The notes under the pieces: model-generated
Told to the model about the DNA's origin: nothing
The model's database searches: none
Seen by the model: the letters and a program-made list of their open reading frames with translations, nothing else
Part shown: piece by piece, positions 1 to 9,084 of the stretch
Layout: every line of letters begins with the position of its first letter
How positions within the stretch are numbered: position 1 is the stretch's first letter
Assembly: GCA_963931055.1 (NCBI GenBank)
Contig: OZ006987.1
Location: 868,001-932,000, forward strand
Length of the DNA stretch: 64,000 nt
Source of the DNA: Coprenecus sp949297365
GTDB lineage: Bacteria; Bacteroidota; Bacteroidia; Bacteroidales; UBA932
Direction of reading: 5' to 3'
Position numbers and translations under genes: made by a program

Positions 1-1
1 C

Positions 2-130
2 GATGCCTGCGCCTGTATCGGAGCCCATGTATCCAACACCTCCGAGATAGGCCGCTTCAGGATTATCTCCCACGACTTCACCGACGGCCGCTGGCGGGTC
101 CGCTTCAAGCTGGAAGACACTCCGCAATAA
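2..130 (+). CDS. C-terminal end of an AlaX-like alanyl-tRNA editing protein (partial)
   Basis: The window opens inside a plus-strand gene; 42 residues remain before the TAA. They contain the order Cys-x3-H followed by VSNTSEIGRF, then an alternating basic/hydrophobic strand (WRVRFKLE). This matches the end of the second catalytic motif (C..GTHV.NTSEIG) of the AlaRS editing domain and of free-standing AlaX deacylases, which hydrolyse mischarged Ser- or Gly-tRNA(Ala). The protein stops right after this domain, so a stand-alone AlaX fits better than full AlaRS. The family call rests on one motif; the rest of the gene lies outside the window. Confidence 0.6.
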   Translation, partial: DACACIGAHVSNTSEIGRFRIISHDFTDGRWRVRFKLEDTPQ

Positions 131-188
131 CCGCATTGGCACGGTAATTGACTGCTCTCATATCAAGGAACACTAACGAATCCAAGAT

Positions 189-944
189 ATGAGAGCTTTT
201 AATTTCATCACAGCCTTGACGGCAGCTGCACTTCTGACGTGCGGCACTCTGGCGGCACAGGACGCCCCTTACGACGAACAGTTCAGATACATAGAGGTTA
301 CCGGCACCTCCGAGGTCGAGATAATTCCCGACGAGATACATTTCGTCATCGGCATCAAAGAATATTTCGAAGAGGAGTTTGACGGGAAATCCAAGCCCGA
401 GGATTACAGGACTAAAGTACGCATAGAGACCATCGAGTCGCAGATGCGCAAGGCCCTGCACTCCATAGGCATCACTGACAGCGACATCCGCACCCAGGAC
501 GTGGGCGATTACTGGAGGGAGCGCGGTCTGGACTTCCTCATCGGCAAGAACCTGGACATCACCCTGCATGATTTCACGATGATAGACAAGATCATCTCGG
601 TCATTGACACCAAGGGCGTAAGTTCCATGCGCATCGGAGAGATGACCCACAAGGACATCCTCAAATATCAGGAGCAGGGCAAGAAAGACGCAGTACTGGC
701 CGCCAGGCGCAAGGCCGAATACATGGCCGGAGCACTCGGTGAGCAACTCGGCAGCGTCCTCTCCATCAAGGAGCACGGCGGCGGTATTGACAACTATACC
801 ATAGTGCAGAACAGCAAGCACCGGATGGACAGTGCCGCATACGGCTCAGCAGAAGCCACCCCGGCAGCCTCCGCCTCCGATGCCTTCCGCACCATCAAGT
901 ACACCTACTCGGTCACCTGCCGCTTCGCCCTCAAAGGCTGGTAA
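189..944 (+). CDS. Exported SIMPL-domain (DUF541) protein
   Basis: 251 aa. Residues 1-23 form a signal peptide (hydrophobic core FITALTAAALLTCG, cleavage near LAAQ). The mature part begins with FRYIEVTGTSEVEIIPDE, the first strand of SIMPL/DUF541 domains, and continues with the family pattern: predicted helices rich in Lys/Arg (AARRKAEYMAGALGEQLGSV) and a C-terminal strand (YTYSVTCRFAL). SIMPL proteins are periplasmic or outer-membrane associated and of poorly defined function; some are linked to oxidative stress. The last 14 bp overlap the convergent glycosyltransferase gene. Family call firm, role unknown. Confidence 0.85.
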   Translation: MRAFNFITALTAAALLTCGTLAAQDAPYDEQFRYIEVTGTSEVEIIPDEIHFVIGIKEYFEEEFDGKSKPEDYRTKVRIETIESQMRKALHSIGITDSDIRTQDVGDYWRERGLDFLIGKNLDITLHDFTMIDKIISVIDTKGVSSMRIGEMTHKDILKYQEQGKKDAVLAARRKAEYMAGALGEQLGSVLSIKEHGGGIDNYTIVQNSKHRMDSAAYGSAEATPAASASDAFRTIKYTYSVTCRFALKGW

Positions 945-2298
945 TCATATTGCCGTTCATCTGCTGGCGGGCGAGGAGCTCGCGGGTGCGGAGGGAGTCC
1001 TTGTAGGCGTTGTGGGCATTGATCCTGGAGATGTCGAGGGCGGCGTCGGAGTTTCCGCCCCAGCGGCGGCAGCTGTATATCGGGTCGTAGATACGGCAGA
1101 GACGGTACTCACGGGTCAGACGGAGCACCACGCCGTAGTCCTCGCCGTAAGAGACGTTCTCAAAGCCGCCGATGGAGCGCAAGGTGGTGGCGTGGAAGGC
1201 ACGTGGAGCACCGAGACCGTTGATGCGCAGGGCATTGTTGTGGCCGTTGGAATCGGTCCACTCGCGATGGTCGATGACTCCGGGCGGTATGGGCCGCAGG
1301 TCGAAGTCGGTCATCATGTAGCTGCCGATGACCACGGCGCACCGCTCGCGGCGGAACACGTCCACTATCCTCTGCAGGGTATCCGGCCCGCTGTACATGT
1401 CGTCGCTGTCGAGCTGCACGGCATAGCGTCCGCAAGCCGGATGATTGATGCCGGCATTCCAGCAGCCGCCTATGCCCAGGCCGGTCTCCTCCGGGATAAC
1501 GTGAATCACCCGGCTGTCGGACGAGGCCAGTTCATCTATCCTTTCCGATGTTCCGTCAGTGGAATGATTGTCTATCACTATGACATTGAACGGGAAATCC
1601 GTCTGCTGCGAGAGCGCCGAGCGGAGCGCGTCCTGGACCGTGGCCGCACGGTTGAGCACCGGGATGATGACCGAGACCTCGACGGCATAGACTCCGCTGT
1701 CCTCCCCGACCGTCCGCGTCCGCTGCGGCAGCCACGCCCCAATTTTCCTTAAATGGTCCGTGAAAATGGCCTCCATCTCTATCTGCGCCTCCCGGTTCCT
1801 CGGATCCACATAGTCGAACTGCTTCTGTCCCGAAGCCCTCGGATCCACCTCGTCCACCCCGTAGAGCGTCTGCGGCAGATGTACCAGTGCCCCGTGCCGC
1901 GAGAGGAAGAGCCTCAGTGAATACCACCGGCCGTATTTCAGCGACGGGCCGCCACCAGCTGCTCTTTCCGTTTCTTCATTGCCCTTTCCGGTCCTGCATC
2001 CACCTATCACCTCTTTCTCCAATCCGCACTCCCATTCCTCCATCAGAGCCCCATTCACAGCCACCAGCGCCCCGAAGTCGAAGTCCTCCCGCACACTGCC
2101 CGGTTGATAGTCATTGACCGGATTGTCCTTCTGCCGCCCGTCCGACGTCCGCAGCCAATAGTCACAGTACACCATCGCCGCCCCCGTCCGGACAGCCTCC
2201 TCCAGCAGCCTTCCGCCGGCCTGCCCGGCATCATACATTTCACGCTCCGGTCCTACCCGCAGCAGCACGTATCCATTGTCTCTTTCGATTATTTCCAT
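931..2298 (-). CDS. Family 2 glycosyltransferase
   Basis: 455 aa from the ATG at 2298; a TTG two codons upstream is less likely. A complete GT-A (GT2) domain lies in the C-terminal half: VSVIIPVLNRAATVQDAL, then VIVIDNHSTDGT, and the metal-binding DxD-type motif QLDSDD, followed by a GYGEDYG-like acceptor loop (VSYGEDYGVVLRL). The first ~200 residues resemble the second half of another GT2 domain (MVYCDYW, RWYSLRLFLSRHGALVHLP) without a DxD, so the protein may be a tandem with a degenerate N-terminal unit. Such enzymes add sugars to surface glycans; donor and acceptor cannot be told. It stands alone and converges on the SIMPL gene. Confidence 0.8.
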   Translation of the reverse strand: MEIIERDNGYVLLRVGPEREMYDAGQAGGRLLEEAVRTGAAMVYCDYWLRTSDGRQKDNPVNDYQPGSVREDFDFGALVAVNGALMEEWECGLEKEVIGGCRTGKGNEETERAAGGGPSLKYGRWYSLRLFLSRHGALVHLPQTLYGVDEVDPRASGQKQFDYVDPRNREAQIEMEAIFTDHLRKIGAWLPQRTRTVGEDSGVYAVEVSVIIPVLNRAATVQDALRSALSQQTDFPFNVIVIDNHSTDGTSERIDELASSDSRVIHVIPEETGLGIGGCWNAGINHPACGRYAVQLDSDDMYSGPDTLQRIVDVFRRERCAVVIGSYMMTDFDLRPIPPGVIDHREWTDSNGHNNALRINGLGAPRAFHATTLRSIGGFENVSYGEDYGVVLRLTREYRLCRIYDPIYSCRRWGGNSDAALDISRINAHNAYKDSLRTRELLARQQMNGNMITSL

Positions 2299-2307
2299 AT
2301 CCAAAAT

Positions 2308-3648
2308 TTAATTGAAATTACGCATATATTCTCTGAATTTACTTTCAGATACTGAAATTTCTGCAATGAAATCCTTATAATCAACTGTATTTTGCGGAAC
2401 ATAGAAGAAATATGCCTTTAGTTTCGCATTGTCCTTCTCTCCGTATCCCAGCAAAGAATATGTTCCGATTGAATGTTCTTGAAGTGCTGGATAAATAAAC
2501 ATCCCGTATTGGGACTTCAGCCGATACATGTAGGTAATGACCTGATGGACATCATCTCTTTTTATTTCAGCTTTATACTTTGCATCAACGACTATACTTC
2601 CGTCCTTTCTGAAGAAATCAACATAGCGTGGGAATTTATTGAAGTCTGCCAAATATATCCGTCCTATATTTTTTCTATTATTGGGATGCTCGAAACCTTG
2701 TTTTGTCAATATAGTTGCAAGATATTCTTCCCATAAATAGGAGACATCAAATAAAACGCCATATATCTTGTTCTCATTTTGTTCATACTTAAACCGTTCA
2801 TGTCTCAGTATCCGCAAACAAAGTTTCTGAAGAGGAGTATATCTTGTAAAATAAGGATGCCTTACAATCTTCTGGTTTTTTCTTATGATCTCCTCTCTTT
2901 CTGTTCTGCTATAACTTGGTGTAGCATACATAATCTGCGCTACATCTGCACGGGTTTCAGCACTATTTTCCAACAATGCTCTTCCGAACTTTGATTTCCC
3001 GATATATTCTATCGTATGGCGTATCAACTCAGTCACATGATTATCGTGACTGAATTCACATGTTCGGTAAGCCACACGGCCACCAAAGGGAATATTGTTT
3101 TTAATATGTCGGTTTATATCTATCACGCCGCGTATATTCGCATCATTGTATTCATTCCGTCTATACGCTTTGTATACACCCTGCGCCAATGCCTCATTTA
3201 AAAATCTAGGAAATAAAAACATCAACAAGTCAAAAATCGGCTCGTCACTCGTCCCATGCATCATATTGACCACATTAATATAAAAGACCTTCTGAAGCAT
3301 ATAATGCAGAAAATAGTCTTTCTCTGAATCTTGGGAGAAACGGGAATGTATAGAAACAGACTGCCCTCGCACGCCTATAAAACCCACCAGGTTCCCTGTC
3401 TCCAAATTGATTTTTGTACACCTCCCCTTTTCCCAACTGGTCCGGGCAGAAAAAAGTTGCAGTTTACCTGCATCATCCTCACAATCCCTGAAAGAATAGG
3501 GATAAATCAGTAAACTGTTGCCATTTTCCTCTATCAGTTCCGAGACATTACGGTTTGCGACATCCAAGAGAGAAAAATACTTTTCAACATCGTCCGTCGT
3601 TGAAGAATATGTTGAGTTATCCTTCAATATCAACATCGCCTCTTCCAT
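2308..3648 (-). CDS. mcrC: McrC-family nuclease subunit of a type IV (McrBC) restriction system
   Basis: 446 aa from the ATG at 3648 (a second ATG at 3636 is also possible; a TTG at 3666 is less likely). The N-terminal half has the McrC pattern RTSWEKGRCTKINLETGNLVGFI; the C-terminal half has the PD-(D/E)xK nuclease core: RYVDFF (Asp) and SIVVDAKYKAEI (DAK). In McrBC the McrC subunit supplies the endonuclease and stimulates the GTPase of McrB; together they cut DNA with modified cytosine. The gene overlaps the end of mcrB by 32 bp, so the two are translationally coupled. The region is clearly AT-richer than its neighbours, which suggests horizontal acquisition. Confidence 0.85.
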   Translation of the reverse strand: MEEAMLILKDNSTYSSTTDDVEKYFSLLDVANRNVSELIEENGNSLLIYPYSFRDCEDDAGKLQLFSARTSWEKGRCTKINLETGNLVGFIGVRGQSVSIHSRFSQDSEKDYFLHYMLQKVFYINVVNMMHGTSDEPIFDLLMFLFPRFLNEALAQGVYKAYRRNEYNDANIRGVIDINRHIKNNIPFGGRVAYRTCEFSHDNHVTELIRHTIEYIGKSKFGRALLENSAETRADVAQIMYATPSYSRTEREEIIRKNQKIVRHPYFTRYTPLQKLCLRILRHERFKYEQNENKIYGVLFDVSYLWEEYLATILTKQGFEHPNNRKNIGRIYLADFNKFPRYVDFFRKDGSIVVDAKYKAEIKRDDVHQVITYMYRLKSQYGMFIYPALQEHSIGTYSLLGYGEKDNAKLKAYFFYVPQNTVDYKDFIAEISVSESKFREYMRNFN

Positions 3649-5200
3649 TAAAATAAACTCTTTCAAGCTTCTTTAGATTGTCGATTGCATTCAACGTACC
3701 TCTTAAATACTCATACAGAACGCCCTTCAAATGATTCTCCCAAAGACACCTGTACGCATAGTCTTTATTTTCATGCTCTTTATCTAAATAAAGCAACAAC
3801 TTACTGAAATATGCTCCGCCTATATGATATGAGGCACTCAAACCTTCTATGCCGCTATTATTCTCCTCATCCCAAATAGCAGTATTAAGCCGTTTCATTA
3901 TGTCCAATACCTCATCTTTCATCTCAGACAAGTCATCCAGCATTTCCGTGTTCTCCAGTGCTTTTACTTCCATCCATGCAAAACGACGGCGCATAGCAAA
4001 GTCCATACTTTCCACGCTGCGGTCTATATCATTCATTGTTCCTATGATATAGACATTCTCTGGGACATAGAAACCTTTAAAGAATGGATCAGACTCATCA
4101 GTAATCATATTCTGGTATTGGGTCTTCACAAGCCCTTTTTCACCACGATAGCCAGGGTCAATACTGAAAAACAACTCCCCGAAAATTTTAGATATCTCAC
4201 CTCGATTGATTTCGTCTATGATAAAAACATACAACGATTGAGAGACACTTTCATCATGTTTCCCTTTAGAATAATTTTTTAATCCAAGGTTGTCTTTCAT
4301 ATATTGGATAATTGCTTTTCGATAATTATCATGGCCTCCACTTGGAGTTCCTCGCAACCCTTTATAAACCTTATACAATTGCCCTTTATTAAAAAATTTT
4401 GATTTCCCATGAATCCACGTATTCCTCTCACAATCACCATTCTCGTACGTTCTATTGACCAAACCGTCTCCGTTAACATTAAGTTCTAATCTAAATCCTT
4501 GCTTTCCACTCAATAATCGAATTTCCAAACACCCCTGACTACTCAATAACTCAATTAATTTTAGCCAAGTAACTTCAAAATTATCTACAACATTGACATA
4601 TTCACTTTGTATTGCACGTCTACAGAATGCCTTAAACACTCCATCTTTTCTTTCAAATCCTATATTCTCATTACCCTCGTTAGAAATTGGACGCAACCCT
4701 TCCACAAAATCAGTATAATCGTATGAAGGATGAAACTGAACTTGCTCGATATACTTTTCTTGCTCATCGTTTTTAACATCTACTGCACTTTCATTTTCAT
4801 AAATGCATTTTGCCAACGCCGATGAATAAGAATCGTAACCATTTTTCTGACCTCCACACCATAACATCTTATTATAAGCCTTTTCTATTTCTTTAAAAGG
4901 CACATATTTAGGCGAAATAGTTTCTCCAGTCACCAATACTTTAGATTTTGCTTTATCAACCTCTTTTACAATATATCGAGTTTTACCTTTTGAACTTACA
5001 ATTTCCATATTGGGCTTAAGAAAATTGTCTAGTTTTGTTGCAAAATTATTTTCCGAAAATGATTTATTGACTCTTATAATATCTCTTGCAATTGCTTTTG
5101 CCAAAAAAGTTTTTCCTGTGCCCGGCGCACCTGTAAGAATTAGGTTTTTGTTGGCCCTCAACAACCGTACATATTTATCGTATTTACCTTTGCTTTCCAT
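3617..5200 (-). CDS. mcrB: McrB-family AAA+ GTPase of a type IV restriction system
   Basis: 527 aa from the ATG at 5200 (a TTG at 5233 would lie on the promoter box). Walker A GAPGTGKT is at residues ~24-31, Walker B FIIDEINRGEISKIFGELFF near 325, and the McrB sensor region GTMNDIDRSVESMDFAMRRRFAW near 390. The Asn-Asp in this motif is the place where McrB proteins carry the GTP-specificity signature. FHPSYDYTDFVEGLRP near 155 is also typical of McrB. Unlike E. coli McrB there is no N-terminal DNA-binding domain: the P-loop starts almost at once. Two inserts (about 55-140 and 190-310) may hold target recognition. Overlaps mcrC. Confidence 0.87.
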   Translation of the reverse strand: MESKGKYDKYVRLLRANKNLILTGAPGTGKTFLAKAIARDIIRVNKSFSENNFATKLDNFLKPNMEIVSSKGKTRYIVKEVDKAKSKVLVTGETISPKYVPFKEIEKAYNKMLWCGGQKNGYDSYSSALAKCIYENESAVDVKNDEQEKYIEQVQFHPSYDYTDFVEGLRPISNEGNENIGFERKDGVFKAFCRRAIQSEYVNVVDNFEVTWLKLIELLSSQGCLEIRLLSGKQGFRLELNVNGDGLVNRTYENGDCERNTWIHGKSKFFNKGQLYKVYKGLRGTPSGGHDNYRKAIIQYMKDNLGLKNYSKGKHDESVSQSLYVFIIDEINRGEISKIFGELFFSIDPGYRGEKGLVKTQYQNMITDESDPFFKGFYVPENVYIIGTMNDIDRSVESMDFAMRRRFAWMEVKALENTEMLDDLSEMKDEVLDIMKRLNTAIWDEENNSGIEGLSASYHIGGAYFSKLLLYLDKEHENKDYAYRCLWENHLKGVLYEYLRGTLNAIDNLKKLERVYFNGRGDVDIEG

Positions 5201-5230
5201 AATTTCATCGCTTATACAAGAATAACCTTT

Positions 5231-5261
5231 CAAAGATAGCGAAATATTTGTGTTTCATCAA
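5231..5261 (-). promoter_or_regulatory. Promoter of mcrBC
   Basis: On the minus strand TATCTTTG (5238-5231) matches the Bacteroidota -7 box TAnnTTTG, with TTG (5261-5259) 20 nt upstream as -33 element. It lies 30 nt before the mcrB ATG at 5200, which supports that start. Confidence 0.6.
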
Positions 5262-5298
5262 TGTTATAGATACATTTCCTACATCTGAGAATTTTCCT

Positions 5299-5306
5299 TA
5301 TTTTTG
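5299..5306 (+). promoter_or_regulatory. Candidate -7 box for the broken AlbA_2 gene
   Basis: TATTTTTG matches TAnnTTTG and lies 32 nt before the ATG at 5339. It faces away from the mcrBC promoter, so the region 5231-5306 holds two divergent promoters. No clear -33 element was seen. Confidence 0.45.
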
Positions 5307-5338
5307 TAGAAATACCATTGGCTCCCATCACAGGTTTC

Positions 5339-5880
5339 ATGCAGATACACGACAACATATTAATCGCAGAATGTTCCTTCTACGACTTCAAGGAAAAGCT
5401 TGAGCGCAAGAAAGTTAAATCATGGCTTAAATCTATATCAGCCTTTGCCAATACGGACGGCGGCAGTCTGTTTTACGGTGTAAACAATAATGGAGAGATT
5501 GTAGGCCTGGAGAATCCTCAGTCTGATGCTGAATTTATCAGCGAAACAATTAAAACACGGCTTGATCCTGTTCCGGAAATACAACTGACTCCGATAGAAC
5601 ATGGAGGACGTTCGGTGTAAGCACTGAAAAGTTCGGTGTAAGCGCTGAAAAGTTCGGTGTAAGCGCTGAAAAGCATTATGGGAAAATCAGCCGGACAGGA
5701 CAAAGAATCATTGATATAGTCATTTCCGACCCTTCGGTCACTGCCGAATCAATGTCTGACAAGATAGGCATTTCCAAACGCGCTATAGAAAAGAACATCA
5801 AAGTACTACGAGACAGAGGGATCCTCATTCATGAAGGTTCGGACAAATCCGGTTATTGGCGTATTATCTCAAATCCGTAA
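5339..5880 (+). pseudogene. AlbA_2/Schlafen-type transcriptional regulator, middle deleted and frameshifted
   Basis: The first ~94 residues from ATG 5339 are the N-terminal part of an AlbA_2 domain (FYDFKEKLERKKVKSWLKS, ISAFANTDGGSLFYGVNNN, DPVPEIQLTP). The frame stops at 5620. In the next frame (5611-5880) the usual C-terminus of the same family is intact: KFGVSAE repeats, then a winged helix (SMSDKIGISKRAIEKNIKVL, GSDKSGYWRIISNP). Members are commonly ~400-500 aa, so two to three hundred residues including the rest of AlbA_2 are missing and the halves are out of frame. Intact members are DNA-binding ATPase-like regulators often found in defence or mobile regions. Non-functional unless the two halves are made separately. 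Confidence 0.8.
5611..5673 (+). repeat. Three tandem 21-bp repeats
   Basis: Three head-to-tail units of TTCGGTGTAAGCGCTGAAAA plus G (5611-5631, 5632-5652, 5653-5673); the first has one base change (CACT for CGCT). In the reading frame of the C-terminal half they encode FGVSAEK repeats, a normal low-complexity linker in this protein family. The deletion that broke the gene ends at the first unit. Confidence 0.9.
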
Positions 5881-5957
5881 ATGTTTTCTCAAAATTTTAC
5901 GGCAGGCAGAGAATCGGTCTAAAAATGTAATCGTCTCTAGGTCATTAAGTTATGATT

Positions 5958-6068
5958 AGAGCATGTGCTTTCAGGAGGGTCAAGAAGGGCCGAAAAGCAC
6001 TCGTTGTATTTACAAAGGCTTGTTTATCAGAGCATTGCAATACCAGACCGCTACAGTACTTACCGTTG
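5958..6068 (+). repeat. Dispersed element, copy A
   Basis: This stretch aligns, without obvious gaps, with the reverse complement of about 13400-13512. Shared blocks are TGTGCTT, GGCCGAAAAG, CTCGTTGT and CTTACCGTT. Both copies could encode a ~40-residue peptide with the same pattern (ML.GG....AEKHSLYL..LV here, LPAGMSTAEKNSLCLYVLVF in copy B), so the element may derive from a short coding sequence. I do not recognise the peptide. It abuts the broken RhuM-Fic gene. Confidence 0.55.
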
Positions 6069-6556
6069 TCAGGCCATCATGAGCGTGAGGGCCAGCAGCG
6101 TATTGTCGGCTATGTGCTTCGTGCTGTACGGCCCAGGACTGCCACCAGCTGTTTTAATTCTGAATACCGCTGCTCGGTCAGGGCTTTGTTGACGGCATAG
6201 CCTTTTACCAAATAATCTTTCAAGACTCTGTTGGCCCAAATGCGGAACTGAGTACCCCGCTGGCTTTTCACACGATATCCTACAGAGATGATGACATCCA
6301 AATTATAAAGAGCTGTCTGATAGGTCTGGTCTGCATCCTTACCCATATGTGCAAAATTTGCACACGTGGTCTCCCGTTCCAATTCATGTTCTTTGTAGAT
6401 ATTATTAATGTGACGCCCTATGACAGTCCTGTCCTTCTGAAACAGTTCCGCCATCTGTGCCTGCGAAAGCCACACTGTGTCTCCATCCATTCTGACATTC
6501 ACAGATGTCTGCCCGTCTTCTGTCCTGTAAATCACAATCTTATCATTCAATTCCAT
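6069..6556 (-). pseudogene. RhuM-Fic type protein, Fic part deleted
   Basis: From ATG 6556 the first ~135 residues are a good RhuM N-terminal domain: VWLSQAQMAELFQKDRTVIG, YNLDVIISVGYRVKSQRGTQ, FRIWANRVLKDYLVKGYAVN. It then runs out at a TAG (6110) after VLGRTARST. In another frame, right at the junction, HIADNTLLALTLMMA follows and ends at 6069. This matches, from memory, the IADN.LVALTLMIAES end of Fic/Doc domains fused to RhuM. The Fic active site (HPFSDGNKR region) is absent. The gene thus keeps head and tail but lacks the middle. RhuM is an accessory protein seen in pathogenicity and mobile islands; its function is poorly known. Confidence 0.65.
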
Positions 6557-6588
6557 ACCTCAACAATTTTAACAGATTATACAAATTA

Positions 6589-9084
6589 TCAGATAAACCG
6601 GCCGGTGATGCTGGAAGGGCAGCGGCGGATGTCTTCGGGGGTGCCGGCAGCCACGATGCGGCCGCCTTCCTCGCCGCCGCCGGGGCCCATGTCGATAACG
6701 TAGTCGGCCGAGCGGATGACATCGATGTCGTGCTCGATGACGATAACGGTGGCACCGTGGTCTATCAGGCTCTGGAAGACCTGCAGCAGGGTCTGTACGT
6801 CGGCGGGATGCAGACCGATGGTCGGCTCGTCGAACACGAAGACCGAGTCGTCCTGACCGCGCCCCATCTCGCTGGCCAGCTTGAGACGCTGGGCCTCGCC
6901 GCCCGACAGTCCGGGAGTCTGCTCGCCGAGAGTCAGATAGCCCAAGCCAAGGTCCTGAAGCACCTGAAGCCGCTGACGCACAGTCCTGAGATCCCCGCAC
7001 GCCACGAGAGCGTCGCTGACATCCATCGCCATCAATTCGGGAAGAGAATGATGGGTCCCCTCGAAATTCTCCCGGCGGATACGGTAAGCCGCCTTGGAAT
7101 AGCGGGAGCCGCGGCAGTCAGGGCAGGGTATGTCCACGTCGGGCAGAAACTGTACGTCGAGGCTGATGACACCAGTACCGTCACAGGTAGGACAGCGCAG
7201 ACGGCCTGTATTGTAGGAGAAATCCCCATCCTTCCAGCCGGCGGCCTTGGCATCGGGAGTCCTGGCGTATACCTTGCGCAGCTCATCGTGTACGTTGGCG
7301 TATGTAGCTACGGTAGAGCGGATATTGATACCTATTGGCGTAGCGTCTATCAGTTTGGCGTGCCGGATACCGTCGGCCTGTACGGACAGCACGTGGTCCG
7401 GCAGCTTCCCTCCCGAGACCATCGCCTGCAGACCCGGCACCAGACTCTCCAGTATCAGAGTCGTCTTGCCCGAGCCCGACACTCCGGTCACCACGGTCAG
7501 CCGCCCCTTTGGGATATCCACCTCCAGCGGCTTCACCGTATGTATCGCAGCCGTCGAGATATGGATACATCCGTAAGCAAACATCTCGGATTCAGCAGCA
7601 CGTTTCCTGGCACTCACCCCTGCCTGTCCGGTCAGAAACGGGCCTATCTTCGAAGCCGGACACCGTCCGATATCCTCCAGCGTCCCCTGCGCGATCACAT
7701 GTCCGCCCGAAGAACCGGCCCCGGGCCCCATCTCGATCATCCAGTCCGACTCCCTGAGTATCTGCACGTCATGGTCCACGAGCACTATCGAGTTGCCGTC
7801 GGCTATCAGGTCCTTCATCACCCCTGCCAGCCCGACGATATTGGCCGGATGCAGCCCGATCGACGGCTCGTCCAGCACGTAGAGCACCCCGGTAGTACGG
7901 TTACGCACCGCCCGGGCCAGCTGCATCCTCTGCCGCTCCCCGGTCGAAAGCGTGGAAGAAGCACGGTCCAGACTCAGATATCCCACCCCCAGATCCAGCA
8001 GCCGCACCGAAGCGTCCAGGAACGACTCGCAGATCCTCTCGGCCATCGGACGCATCTCCTCCGGCAGGGAAGCCGGCACCCCGCGCACCCATTCCACCAG
8101 CTCCCTCAGGCTCATCCGGCACGCCTCGTCTATGGAAATACCCCGGACCCTAGGAGCACGGGCGGCCTCGGAGAAACGCGAGCCACCGCAGTCAGGACAC
8201 GGCCCGGTCTTCAGGAACCGCTCCACCCGCTTCATCCCCTTCTCGTCCTTGACCTTAGCAAGAGCATTCTGAACGGTATAGACGGCATTGTAATAGGTAA
8301 AATCCAGCTCTCCGGCCTGATTGGTATTCTTCGAATGGTAAAAGATGTGCTTCTTCTCGGCCGGTCCGTGAAAGACAATATCCCGCTCCTTCGGGGTCAA
8401 CTGGTTGAAAGGCACGTCCGTGCGCACTCCCATCGCCCGGCAGACATCGGTCATCAAGGACCACATCAGGGTATTCCACGGCAGCACCGCTCCCTGATCG
8501 ATGCTCAGAGTCTCGTCCGGCACCAGGGTGGACTCATCCACGGTGCGGACTGTTCCGGTGCCGTCGCAGGTAGGACAGGCACCGCTGCTGTTGAAGGACA
8601 ATTCCTCAGCGGACGGTGCGTAGAAATGCGCCCCGCACTCCGGACAGACCAGTTCCAGACCCGCCGCCACATTGAGCGACGGCATCACGTAATGCCCGTT
8701 CGGGCAGCGGTGGGAGGCCAGGCGCGAATAGATCAGGCGCAGCATGTTGAGCAGCTCCGTCCCGGTGCCGAAGGTGCTGCGGATACCCGGCACCGCCGGC
8801 CTCTGGTGCATGGCCAGGGCCGCCGGCACGTAGAGCACCTCATCCACGCTCGCCCGCGCCGCCTGAGTCATTCTCCGGCGGGTATATGTAGACAGCGACT
8901 CGAGATAGCGCCGCGATCCCTCCGCATACAGCACCCCGAGGGCCAGCGAGCTCTTGCCCGAGCCCGACACCCCCGCTATCCCCACGACCTTCCCCAGCGG
9001 CACGTCCACATCGATATTTTTCAAATTGTGCACCCTCGCCCCGCGCACCTCTATCCTGTCCGGTCTGTCAATATTTTCCTTCAT
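6589..9084 (-). CDS. UvrA2-like excision ATPase lacking the UvrB-binding domain
   Basis: 831 aa. Two ABC modules: Walker A GVSGSGKSSL (~40) and GVSGSGKTTL (~535), signatures LSTGERQRMQLA and LSGGEAQRLKLA, Walker B with VLDEPSIGLHP and VFDEPTIGLHP. Zinc modules CPTCDGTG, CPDCGGSR and CPDCRGSR are present. The protein is ~110 residues shorter than UvrA (~940): after the first P-loop the sequence passes almost directly to the CPECGAHF zinc region, so the UvrB-binding part is missing, as in class II UvrA (UvrA2). Such proteins are tied to tolerance of DNA-damaging or DNA-binding drugs rather than core nucleotide excision repair. Monocistronic by position. Confidence 0.85.
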   Translation of the reverse strand: MKENIDRPDRIEVRGARVHNLKNIDVDVPLGKVVGIAGVSGSGKSSLALGVLYAEGSRRYLESLSTYTRRRMTQAARASVDEVLYVPAALAMHQRPAVPGIRSTFGTGTELLNMLRLIYSRLASHRCPNGHYVMPSLNVAAGLELVCPECGAHFYAPSAEELSFNSSGACPTCDGTGTVRTVDESTLVPDETLSIDQGAVLPWNTLMWSLMTDVCRAMGVRTDVPFNQLTPKERDIVFHGPAEKKHIFYHSKNTNQAGELDFTYYNAVYTVQNALAKVKDEKGMKRVERFLKTGPCPDCGGSRFSEAARAPRVRGISIDEACRMSLRELVEWVRGVPASLPEEMRPMAERICESFLDASVRLLDLGVGYLSLDRASSTLSTGERQRMQLARAVRNRTTGVLYVLDEPSIGLHPANIVGLAGVMKDLIADGNSIVLVDHDVQILRESDWMIEMGPGAGSSGGHVIAQGTLEDIGRCPASKIGPFLTGQAGVSARKRAAESEMFAYGCIHISTAAIHTVKPLEVDIPKGRLTVVTGVSGSGKTTLILESLVPGLQAMVSGGKLPDHVLSVQADGIRHAKLIDATPIGINIRSTVATYANVHDELRKVYARTPDAKAAGWKDGDFSYNTGRLRCPTCDGTGVISLDVQFLPDVDIPCPDCRGSRYSKAAYRIRRENFEGTHHSLPELMAMDVSDALVACGDLRTVRQRLQVLQDLGLGYLTLGEQTPGLSGGEAQRLKLASEMGRGQDDSVFVFDEPTIGLHPADVQTLLQVFQSLIDHGATVIVIEHDIDVIRSADYVIDMGPGGGEEGGRIVAAGTPEDIRRCPSSITGRFI

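Noticed and set aside
2308..5880. A larger novel defence system made of McrBC plus the AlbA_2 gene
   Set aside because: The AlbA_2 gene is divergent and broken, so a functional unit is not supported.
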